Source: Vitellaria paradoxa (Eukaryota; Streptophyta; Magnoliopsida; Ericales; Sapotaceae). From it: a stretch of 64,000 nt of DNA. The stretch spans positions 58,060,690 through 58,124,689 of the forward strand of contig CM034236.1 of assembly GCA_019916065.1 (NCBI GenBank). The letters are read 5' to 3'. A model generated the notes under the pieces. That model was not told where the DNA came from and searched no databases. It was given only the letters and a program-made list of their open reading frames with translations. This document shows, piece by piece, positions 25,890 through 36,800 of the stretch (position 1 is the stretch's first letter; each line of letters begins with the position of its first letter). Both the position numbers and the translations under genes were made by a program.

Positions 25890-27245
25890 GAAATACTATT
25901 AGTCTTAATTATATTAATCAGTTAAAAATTATTAATATGACCAATTTAAATTTAAAATTAAAAATTTTTTTAGAAATCCTTCTAAAAATAAATTATTCAT
26001 AGGCTTAAATAATATTTTAAATTTTATTTAATTTTTTTTAAATTTAAGATATAACAAATTTCAAATATACATTTTTTGCGCGTTTAAACAAATTATTTCA
26101 ATTTTTATTTGTGTTTTTAATTTAATTATTACTGTATTTAAAATGTATAAACTTTACAACTATATTGAATTTACAAGTGGGTCTCTTCTTAGAACTCATA
26201 AATTCATTCATATGAAATTTATAAGCAAGTAAGCTCTTTTTCAAAACCTAAACAAGTGAGTCCCTTTTTGGAACCTATGAGTTCTTTTACATTTATTAAA
26301 TTATATGCCACAATCCTAGTGCTTTTATAGAGAAAAGAAAAAGTGAATTTGTATTATTTTGACAATGTGAGATAAATAAATAAATAAAGATTTTATGAAT
26401 GAGAAAAGAGAAAAGAAAAATAGAGAATGAATGAATTCAAAAGATAATTCAAAAATTTATCAAAAAAGGAGAAAAATAGAATGACATATGCCACGTGAAA
26501 TTGAAGTGAAGGAAAAAAAGATAGAAAAAATACATTTGTTTTAATATTATAGATAGATAGATAATATAGATTTATAAAAATAACTCAGATATTAAGTATT
26601 ATTATTCGGTTAAAAATTGTGACATGACCAATTTCAATTTAAACTTGGAAATTTTTCCAAACAAAAAAAAAAAAAAAAATTGTTCCCTGGCTTATAATAT
26701 TTTAGCATTTTTTTTGTGTGTTTTTAAATTTTACCATTTTTTGTGTTTTTAAATTTAAGATATAATAAGAGTTATTATCATAAGAGAAGTTATATTTTTT
26801 TAATTTGATTAAAATTTAATAATTTTTAAATATTTTTTAACTCAAATTAATTATTTAGTAAATTTAACAACTTTAATGAACTAACAAGTAAGTTCCATTT
26901 CAAGAAATCATGAAGTGGATCTCTTTTCAGAACTCAAAAAGGTGGGTTACATTTTTTAACCCATAAGTTCTTTTACAATTATTAAAATTACATGTCACAA
27001 TTTTAGTGCGTTTATAGAGAAAAAGTAAAATTATAGTGCGTTACAATGTGAAATAAAGAAATAATGATCTTGTGAATAAGAAATGAGAGAAGAAAAAAAG
27101 AGAATTAATAAAATTAAAAAATAATTCAAAATTTTATTAAGAAAAAAGAAAAAGTAAAATAGAGATCAAAGAGATATGTCACAAAAGATTAAAATAAAAT
27201 AGAAGTGGAGAGAGAAAATATATTATTTTATTATTATAGTATAGA
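25890..27245. repeat. Diverged tandem duplication, about 687-bp period
   Basis: Unit one (about 25890-26565) and unit two (about 26580-27245) share, in the same order, GTTAAAAATT...ATGACCAATTT, AAGTTCTTTTACA, TTTATAGAGAAAA, ATAATTCAAAA and a terminal TTATAG(A/T)ATAGAT-like end. Offsets measured at three points are 686-689 bp. It may be two copies of one AT-rich repeat element. Confidence 0.65.
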
Positions 27246-27517
27246 TTGCTTCAAAATTAATCAAATGGCCACTAAGATAAAAAGGTAAAAGGAAACCAAT
27301 AAAAACAAAAAAATAGTTATAAATCTCATCTGACAGAGAGTACTCTTTAACAAGCAGTAGGTCTCTGTTGTAGGCAATGTGCTGTGGTGAGTGGTGCCTG
27401 TAACTCAGCAATAATCCCCCTTTTATTGCCGACGATCTTCCGATCAGGCAGCATTAGAGTGTTTGGGGATGATGCGGACCACAGAAGAATGAACATCATA
27501 TATGTAGAGAGCGAGAG

Positions 27518-27523
<6 letters not shown>

Positions 27524-27583
<60 letters not shown>

Positions 27584-27617
27584 GTAGCTAGAATCACACA
27601 CACACACACATATATAT
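27524..27617. repeat. Compound microsatellite (TA)n(GA)n...(CA)n(TA)n
   Basis: TA run 27524-27550, GA run 27551-27581, CA run 27595-27610, then a short TA run. Confidence 0.95.
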
Positions 27618-27968
27618 ACATGCATGAAATGATAGCGACTCCATGAGTTTCAGTCATTGTAAGTTGGAAACAAATACAAATGAATTTTGGATATCAAATC
27701 ATGCATCTCATGGAAAAGAAATAGCTGGAAATAAATGTAAACAGCCGAGCTCTCAACTTCTTCATATGTCATCACAAACGACACTCTGTGTTTGAAAAGT
27801 TAACCCTAAACCTAAATATCAAACCCACCCCTATCCATCTCTACTTCTCAAGTTAAAGCTCCCATCACTGTGTCAAAGCCTACAAATTAAAACGAAAACC
27901 AAACCCCAGGGTCCCCCCCCCCAAAAAAAAACACGTCAATATAATAAAAGTTAGAAGAAGAGATATTA

Positions 27969-28349
27969 TCATAAGCGGAGGGAGAGGTCAAGATCCTCAT
28001 AAGCGCCAGGAGAGAGAGATTGAGGCGTGGAGGTGGAGCCATCGCCATGAACGCCGAGGGGAGCTGAGCCCGAGCCATGGAAAGGAACTCGGAGATTTTC
28101 GAGCCAATAAGTTGCATTGAGGTCGACGGAGGGGTGCTTCTGGAGTTGACGGGCACGTTCGACGGTGAAGCTTATGCGAGCAGCGGCTCTTTCCCGCTTG
28201 TGAGCATTTTGGTGGCCACCAAGAGCTTGAGAAGTGTAGAACTTGCGAGGACAGTAGAGGCACGAAAACATTCTGGACGACTGACTTGGTTTTCTGGTGG
28301 ATGGTTCGGTGGGTTGCTTCAGGAAGCCATAGAGGGCATTTTCAGCCAT
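27969..28349 (-). CDS. C2H2 zinc-finger repressor with QALGGH finger and EAR motif
   Basis: An intronless ORF of 126 residues. It has one finger with Cys30, Cys33, His46 and His50 in the C-X2-C-X12-H-X3-H spacing. The helix carries QALGGH, the hallmark of plant Q-type fingers that bind DNA, and [11 protein letters not shown], a basic stretch likely to serve as nuclear signal and DNA contact. The last eight residues, DLDLSLRL, are an LxLxL EAR motif that recruits TOPLESS-type corepressors. The size and finger ([17 protein letters not shown]) resemble the KNUCKLES/LATE FLOWERING/ZFP group of developmental repressors, but I cannot name the orthologue. The start is the first ATG after a GA-rich leader. 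A TATA-like element lies about 80 bases upstream. Confidence 0.9.
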   Translation of the reverse strand: MAENALYGFLKQPTEPSTRKPSQSSRMFSCLYCPRKFYTSQALGGHQNAHKRERAAARISFTVERARQLQKHPSVDLNATYWLENLRVPFHGSGSAPLGVHGDGSTSTPQSLSPGAYEDLDLSLRL

Positions 28350-28366
28350 TGTTGAGCTGAATAGGT

Positions 28367-28400
28367 AGAGAGAGAGAGAGAGACAGAGAGAGGGAGAGAG
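28367..28400. repeat. GA-rich tract in the zinc-finger gene leader
   Basis: GA repeats with short interruptions, read as CT repeats on the coding (minus) strand just upstream of the ATG. CT-rich 5' leaders are common in plant promoters. Confidence 0.8.
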
Positions 28401-28430
28401 TGTTTGGGGTTTTAGGCCTTCCTTTTTTGG

Positions 28431-28437
28431 TATTTAT
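28431..28437 (-). promoter_or_regulatory. Candidate TATA element of the zinc-finger gene
   Basis: Minus-strand ATAAATA, about 80 bases 5' of the ATG, which would put transcription start near 28400. Position and composition are the only support. Confidence 0.4.
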
Positions 28438-28511
28438 CGGCACAAGCGGGCGCCTATATGAAAGGACGGTACTGCCCTCATATCTGTACCACTTTCATTG
28501 CCTCTGACGTA

Positions 28512-28636
28512 GGATGTATTTGGCAGAATGAAAAAAGATCAAAATTTTTTAAAATTATTTATTTTTTATTTTATCGTATAAATTATAAATTTATAAATTA
28601 TGTCTATTTATCACTTTTTTGTCACTCTAAATGTCC
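28512..28636 (+). mobile_element. MITE family copy 1
   Basis: Starts GGATGTATTTGGCAGA and ends CACTCTAAATGTCC, whose inverse (GGACATTTAGAGTG) resembles the start. The interior has TATAAATTATAAATTTATAA. It resembles 28871-29003 directly and 47011-47151 in inverse orientation. Confidence 0.6.
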
Positions 28637-28870
28637 TAAAAATATCTCAGAAATAAATTGGTTTTATGAAAACTGTAAAGCAAGCAGCAGCAGCAGCAAG
28701 ATTTTGGGATCATAAAATGCCAAAAATTAATTTAGGATAAATTTTTGTTTAAATAATTCTATTTTTCAATTTATTTTGTAGAAGTCTCAGCTCTCAAGCA
28801 TTGGATATTTTATTTTTGAGTTTTTTTTTCCCCTTATTTCCTGATTAGTGAAAGGAAGAGTATGGAATTG

Positions 28871-29003
28871 TATGCTGCCTTGGAGCGCTGAAATTTTTTA
28901 AAAATTTTTAAAAATTATTCACTTCTTATCTTACTGTATAAATTATAAATTTATAATTTGTATCAAATTATTTTATTTTATTTTTTATAACTCTGAATAC
29001 ATC
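28871..29003 (+). mobile_element. MITE family copy 2
   Basis: Shares with copy 1 the AAATTTTTTAAAA block, GTATAAATTATAAATTTATAA and an AACTCTGAATACATC end corresponding to CACTCTAAATGTCC. The ends are more diverged than in copy 1. Confidence 0.5.
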
Positions 29004-30831
29004 AATAATAATATGGTAATCTTTCGCAATCAATGATGGGAATAAACCAGTTCACATTTTCCCTCTTCGTTAAAAAAGTAAATAAATAAAAAACGATTGT
29101 AGGTATATTATTACATTCTGACAAAGGTAGTAGTGGCAACGATATGCTCTCTCGCCTGGTTGAGGAGACAAAACAATGAGGCACGGAACACCAACAAGGG
29201 GTGAATTGGGATATGATGGGACACCAAGTACAATCTACAATTTTAACACACTGAAGGAAAATAGCGCAATTCTTCCCCCCCCCCCCCCCCCCCTCTTTTC
29301 TCTCTCTCTCTCTCCGTGTACACACACACACACACATTATATACAAATTTTTCAGCAGAAAGCAGTAGGGGACAGCTAAAGAGAAGAGGAGCGTCAATAG
29401 CATAGGAGGAAACAGACACGTATCTCAACTCTGATTGGTGGACAATCAGTGGGCCAATCATCCAACGAGGAGTTTACACAAAGTGGATATATTCCGGATC
29501 AGATGTCACGCATACTGCTAGCTCATAATTGGTAAAATCTATATATATTTAGATAGATAGATATACATATATATACACACATACCTACGGCTACCATGGG
29601 ATAGAGCTTTACGTGCCATGACTGGCTCGACCTCCCAAATCAAATGAGATCAAACGAGGGATCCAAAATTGCAAAGTGGGCTGGCGTTATTCACTCGTAC
29701 ATGAATAACATATATGTGTGATTGATGTGAGGGATGAGAGAGAGAGAGAGAGAGATAAAGCGTTGCATAAAAATGTTTGGCACCTGTGTCTTCCAACTTG
29801 CCATCGCTTAATAGGGCCTCACCTGTTTCCTATAATGGTTTTATACTAGGATGGCTGTGTTGCTCGTCGAGTCCTCCAAAGCATACCCCCAAACATCTTT
29901 CTATCATTTTCTGGTGGCGGAGAATATATACATACACACATATACATATATGCACGTCTTCAATTGCTCATTTGAATTACCAGGACAGGACTTTTAAAAC
30001 TCAGTCTTTACTTTACTAGTACTGTAGATGTAAATCAGAATATGCTAACATGTACGTAGCTATACTATTGGAAACATGTCCAAGCCCTTCAAACTTCAAG
30101 TTAGTAAGATTAGACCAGCGGGTAAACATTCTGTGTTTCTAACATTTTCCGTAAAAACTTACCCCCCCCCCCCAAAAAAAAAAAAAAAAACATTTTCTGT
30201 AAAAAGGGTAAGCTTCATGATCATGTATGTGATTTATCAAGCTTCCTCCCCTCTCCCGTTATTTTATATACAAATTGTCTGCTCGACACCTCTCAAGCGC
30301 TGTGGAGAACAACACTCAAACTTGCAAATTTTGTGCAATGCTAACTCGAGAACTCTTGAAATATAGTTTTTATGCTTCGCCTCGCTGCCCACCACAAGGC
30401 TAAGCTAGTCGGTAAGGACTTCATATAAATTAGTCAAAAGCAGAGGCAATTAATTGTCATCTTCACTGAATGATACGATGTACAAGCATCATATTTTAAT
30501 CTATGGATATAATGGGTTCTCTTGTGGATGAGCTTCAACAATTATACAAGGCCCATACAGGCCTGCCCACCAAATGCTTTGATGACTATCCCACCTGGGC
30601 AAATTTCCCTGAACCAGGACTCATCCTAATCTTTTTACTATATATTTGCCATTAAGAGATCAAATATGCGACGTTAACTCATTGAATTGGTTGGTGATTT
30701 AGAAAAAAGTTCTTTACAGGTAAAACTGTGTTAGTAACATTTCGAGACAAAATGACTCAAGGAACAGGTTACAAAAATATACAGAGAGTCAACAATGAAC
30801 CATATATACCCTGATGAGACAAGTTTACATT

Positions 30832-33800
30832 TCAGTTGCTGATATCAAAATATTTTGGATCTGCTGGAAAATGGTACTCCACGTTCAACTGCAATGAAAC
30901 AGCAAAGAAAAAAGGACTTGTTAGGCATGGAGAAAATCTGAAATATTAAAAAAAAAAAAAAAAAATTAGCACAGTTCATTTATTTTCTTTTCAGATCATC
31001 AGTGCAATCCTATGCAGAAACTTTAATTAAACACAGCACTCCTTTCCTGTATCTACTGACATTGTTGAAGGAAAAGATGGGTAAGCTTCATGCCATTGCC
31101 TTTCAAGGCTGACAAGGGCCTCACCATTATTCTGCCACTGTTTAACCAAAATGAAGGTTACAACCACTAAATCCTAGATCTCTCCTTCACATAAGCCTGG
31201 GGCCTAATTAGGCTACTAACAAGACGTATAAATTTGCAACAATGAGTATTAGCAATATAAGAAGCATCATCAACACCATACATACACAAACAAAAATATT
31301 TTCTAGAACTATGTATTAGACAGTCCTAAGCTCAATACATGAAACTGAAACAACATACCTTCCCCTCATCAGCATCAGAATGGCGTTGAGGGAATACAAC
31401 TCTCAAATCGTTGTACAAATAAAACCTCCGCTCCCCCTTAGCATCTAAGTTATTTTTTTGTGGCCCAGACAGAGAATCAGATTTGCATCTCTGGACTGAT
31501 TTCGAATTTTTCTTAGGAAAAGGGCATAGAAAACGGAGATGAAGAGCATAACGTAAAGCACCAACACTGGAAGCATTCTCATTGACCTTTGAACAAGTAT
31601 GTCCTGATTTCCCTTTGTCTTCATGACATAAATCTGCCCAGCTGAAATCTCTGTCACCAGTTCCCTGGCAATCATTTTCATAGCATTCATTTTCAATTTT
31701 AGTAGAAAGTGGACCTATATTTCCCATATGACAGTTTCCATTTGACATATTCATTGGACCCATCGAATTGGAGCCATCCCTCCCATCTATACTTTGTCTA
31801 GAATTTGTTTCCATGGAAGTCACCTTATCATTGTAGCTCCTGTCAAAATTTCTATGCTCTCCTCTCACCCATGAATTTGAGCCAGAAGCAGCTAGAGTGA
31901 CCTTCTGGCGTAAGAATGTCTACAATTTGGACAATCATGCAAAGTTAGGTCCAAAGTTATATTATTTTATAAGTAATTAAAACAGAAATGTATTAGGAAA
32001 ACAAACATATTAGCACATGCATTAATGCACTAATGAAAGGAAACAGCTCTGTCATATATTCATGCGAAATGGAGATCAACTCTTAAAAGACTTCAGCCCT
32101 CAAGTATTTTTCTATTATTCTGGTTGTCCCCTTTTTTTTTTTTTTTTTTTTTTTGTTTTGGTACATCCGAAAAATTATTTTGGTTGTTATTGGGCTTCTA
32201 ACAAGCTCCTTTCATTTTTCTCCCATTTGCAAGATATATGCAGAGGCATTATAGAGCCTATGCAATTTCACAATTCCCATAATATAAAAATTAGAATCCA
32301 GATTTATACACTGGTGAGAGCATCCTCAAATTATTACAAGACAAAGCACTTCTTTTTTTCTTCTTATTATTTTTTCACTCCTTCCCTCTGCAGGATTTGA
32401 GTAATCATCATGCTGTTACTTTTTTATTTTTATTTTTATTTTTTTTTTATCAATTAGTAATCATCGTGCTGTTCAGTTCCTATACTGTACCATGAAGGAT
32501 CTACTACTTACTAATTTTAGTGAATAAAAGATAATTCTCTATTGTATTGAAAACAAACTGATTACACCTATTTAAATAGATAACCAGAAGAAGCTAAAGA
32601 TAAACATTCCTATAGATCTTATCCTTATCAAGTCTTATCTCTAATCTTAAAGATAATCCTAAAGATAACTACCAATTTTAAACTTACAAAAGATAATTCC
32701 GACCTAAGATAAACCTATCCCACTAATCTGACTAAAAAATCAAAAACTAAAAGATCTTTATTTTTCAACACTCCCCCTCAAGCTAGGAAGTAGAAATCAA
32801 ATAGACCCAGCTTGCCCTTTAATCTTTCAAAGTCTTGGCTGTGAAGCCCTTTAGTCGGGATGTCAGCAACCTGGTTTCCCAAAGATATATTCCAAAAAAA
32901 TGATTCCATCATCAATCTTCTCCTTAATAAAATGACGATCGATCTCAACATGCTTCGTTCTGTCATGTTGCACTAGGTTTTGAGCAATACTAATGATAGC
33001 CTTATTGTCACTAAACAACTTCATAGGACATTAAAGTCAATCTTTAATTCATCTAGTAACAATTTCAACCACAAAAGCTCACAAATCCCTTGAGCAACAG
33101 CTCTAAACTCAGCCTCTGAACTACTTCGAGCAACTACTAATTGTTTTTTGCTATTCCACGTAACAAGATAACCCCAAATAAATGTACTATAGCTAATAGT
33201 AGATTTTCTGTCAGTCACAGAACTTGCTTAATCTGCTTCTGTGTAGCCTTCTATCATTCTAGATTCATTTTTCTTAAGGAGTATGCCCTTTCCTAGAGTA
33301 CCCTTGAGATACTTCAAAACTTGGTGGACAGCATTTATGTGTTCTTATTTAAGACAGTGCATGAACTGACTAACTATACTCACTGCAAAAGCTATATTTG
33401 GACGAGCATGTGACAAATAAATCAATCTTCCCACCAATCTCTGATAATTTCCTGTAGATACTGGTAGACTTTCTTCACCACTTCCTAGTTTGAAATTTGC
33501 ATCCATAAGGGTAACTATAGGTTTACAACCTAACATCCCAGTCTCCTTTAAAAGGTCCAGTGTACATTTTCTTTGTGAAACAGATATTCCATCCTTGCTT
33601 CTTACTATTTCCATTCCCAAGAAATACTTTAATTTGCCTAGATCCTTTATCTCAAATTCTTCAACTAGCCCTTTTTCAATCTCTCCATCTCCTCTTGATC
33701 ATTACATGCTCGTATAATGTCATCTACATATACCATCAAGATAGTAATATTGCCACTAAGAGAGTGCTTGTAGAAGAGAGTGTGATCAGCCTGTGCCTAT

Positions 33801-36800
33801 TGGTAGTGTTGTTTCTTCACTGATTTGGTGAACTGATCAAACCAAGCCCAGGGTGATTGCTTCAACCCATATAGAGACCTTCTAAGTTTGTATACTTGCC
33901 TTGGTTCTATATTGTTCTCAAACCCAAGCGGCAATTCCATAAATATTTCTTCTTCTAAATCTCCATTGAAAAAGGCGTTCTTCACATGTAGTTATTGAAG
34001 AGACCGTTGCAAATTTGCTGCTAGAGATAGCAACACCCGAATAGTGTTCATTTTCGCCACGAGCGAATGTTTCTTGGTGGTCAATTCCAAAGGTTTGAGT
34101 ATAACCCTTTACAACTACGCTAGCTTTATATCTCTCAATCTGACCATCAAATCGAAATTTTATAGTGAACACCCACTTGCATCCAACTGGTTGTTCTCCC
34201 ATTGAAAGTGACACCAAATCCCATGTATTATTTTTCTTTACAGCCTCCATTTCTTCTTTTACAGCATTCCTCCATTTTGACACCTACATAGCTTCATGTA
34301 TATTGCTTGGTACTTCTACATTTAAAACATTAGCCACAAAAGTGCAATGTCGAGTTGATAGACAATCATATGAAATGTAATTAGCTATAAGATACTGAGT
34401 GCAAGTTCTTTTATCTGTCATTAAAGCAATGGGTACCTCCAGGTAAACTATTTCATCATTTGATGGTATGGATGGGTGATCTGATACTCTGGGAGACTCA
34501 GGTGGACTTACAAATCCTTCAACCAAGTCTAATTCTTGGTCGTGTTGTAGCTTTAAGCTAGAGTCCATTACTTTGGGATTAGTCCTCCTAGAATATACCT
34601 TAAGTTCATTTGTTTTAAAGGGTAGATTTTGCTCTATTTCACCTGTTTGTCACTCTATAACATTAGACGTGGACTGTGAAAAAGTCTGGAAAAATGGTTG
34701 TTGAGGTTGAGGTTGTGGTGTAGGCTGTTGAGGCTGAGATGGTATGGCAGTAGAAGGCTGTTATGCTTCGGGTGTAGGATTATGTAGTAGAATTCCACCA
34801 TAAATGATCTTCCTGAGTTGTAGAATTCTCCCCCAGAAGATCAGTTCTGGTATAATAAGGATGAGTTTCAAAAAAGGTAACATCATGAGATACAAAGAAT
34901 TTTTTGGTAACTGGGTTATAACATTTGTAGCCCTTTTGAAATGGAGCATAACCCAAAAATATGCACTTACGTGCTCTCGGGTCCAGTTTGGATTTCTAAG
35001 TTGAATGATCATGGATAAATGCTGATAGGTTTCAAGAAAGACATTCAGGAGTCTCTAGAAATTTAGGATATAGGAAGGCATGAGTCTCTAGAAATTTAGG
35101 ATACAGGAAGGCATGCGGTTTATAAGATAGGCAGCGGTTAGGATCGCATCTCCGCAGAAGTATTTTTGCACATCAAAAGTGAACATTATTGCTCGGGTTA
35201 CTTCTAGGAGATGTTTGTTTTTTCTCTCAGCCACTCCATTTTGTTGTGGAGTGGTAACACATGAACTTTGATGGACAGTATCATGATTAGCAAGAAATGG
35301 GCTAAGGGAAAAGTTGAAATATTCTATGCCATTATATGTTCTTAAGACTTGGATTTGGGTTTGGAAGTTGTTTCTAATCATGGTATGGAAATAAACAAAC
35401 ACTTTGTTCACATCTAATTTATCTTTTAACAAATATACCTAATATCTAAATAACAAATATACCCAACACATTCTAGTATGATCATCTATGAAAGTTATGA
35501 ACCATTTTGTGTTGGTTGGGTTGGTAATCCTAGATGGTCCCCATAGATCACAGTGAATCAAGTAAAATGGCCTCGATGGTTCGTATGGTTGTGGCAAAAA
35601 AGTGGACCAATGGTGTTTAGCAAGTTGACAAGTTTCACAATGAAAACATGGAGGATTTTTATTACCAAATAAGGAAGGAAACAGGTACTTCAAATAGACA
35701 AAACTAGGATGGCCTAATCTTTGATACCATAGCATCACATCATTCTCATTTGAACACAAATCAGAAAACAGAAGAACTAAGGCTTTCTGGGTTATCATCC
35801 ACAAAGTAATCCATCTTCACGCCTCGCACGACAAAGCATCTTCCCCGATTGAAGGTCCTGGAATTCACAATAAGTGGGAAAAAACTTAGCACAATAGTTC
35901 ATATTTTGGGTTAGTTTCTCATGGATAAAAGGTTGCAGTAAGATTAGGAACACATAGGACAAATTTTAGGATTATCGTGTTGGAGATGGGTATATCTCCT
36001 TTTCCAATGACGTTTGACAAAGACCTATCAGCAATTTTGACATTAAAATTTTTAGAACAAGGTATATAGGATGAGAAATTGCTTAGAAAACCTGTCATGT
36101 GATCCGTTGCACCTGAATCAATGATCCAAGGTTTACGGTTGTCGGTCACACTATTTAAAGCACTAGAAAGACTACCAATTTGTGCAAGGTTTGAGGTTGG
36201 AATGGTGGAGGTGTTTTTCTGGGATGTTTGATTCAGTATTTAGTTTTGCCTGCTACTCCTTGGAAAGGTTTAGATTTGAACCTTCTCCATTTTTCGGTTG
36301 TCTTGATTCCTCCATGTTAGCTTGAAAGCTCCTTGAACTTTGATCACTGGTCTTGTTTTTCCTCCAATTTGGTGTCCAGTAGGCTTGTTTTCCATGTATT
36401 TTCCAGCAGGTATCCTTGGTGTGTCCTGATCAATTGCATACTTCACACCATTTTCTAGTTTCTTTGTTCCCCTGCATTGTCAGACCTCCTAGTTGCCAGC
36501 AATGCCAAACTCTTTACTCTAGTTATATTAGAGGACACAGCATTCTTCTTTAACATCACCTTGCGTTGGCTTTCTTCCCTCCAAACCTCAAGGGGTTTTG
36601 TCCCAATAATATGACTATGTACATCATCATATTCATCATTTAATCCCGCAAGGAATTCATAAGTCCTTTCCTTTTCTACTTTCTTTGCACATCCTATGCT
36701 ATCTTCAGTGCAGTGCCATTCTAGATCATCAAAGGCATCCAACTATTGTCAATGTTTGTCTAGTTGATTAAAATAATGGCCCACGTCACCTTCACCTTGT

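Larger units (their letters stand above)
23906..27968. other. Intergenic region downstream of PES
   Basis: About 4 kb of AT-rich sequence between the PES 3' end and the zinc-finger gene. It holds a diverged direct duplication (25890-27245) and the compound microsatellite at 27524-27617. The final 300 bases are probably the 3' UTR of the minus-strand zinc-finger gene. I see no gene here. Confidence 0.6.
28438..30831. other. Intergenic region between the zinc-finger and Atos-like genes
   Basis: Upstream region of the zinc-finger gene and downstream region of the Atos-like gene. It contains two copies of a MITE family (28512-28636 and 28871-29003), homopolymer and dinucleotide tracts (C at 29275-29293, CT and CA to 29336, GA near 29735-29755), and no supportable coding sequence. 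Confidence 0.6.

Noticed and set aside
27347..27625. 92-codon minus-strand ORF
   Set aside because: Its repetitive protein is a translation of the TA/GA/CA microsatellite.
29002..29403. 133-codon minus-strand ORF
   Set aside because: Runs through homopolymer and dinucleotide repeats, without domain or splice support.
32062..32400. 112-codon + strand ORF next to the copia LTR
   Set aside because: Phe-rich translation of poly-T sequence in an intron.
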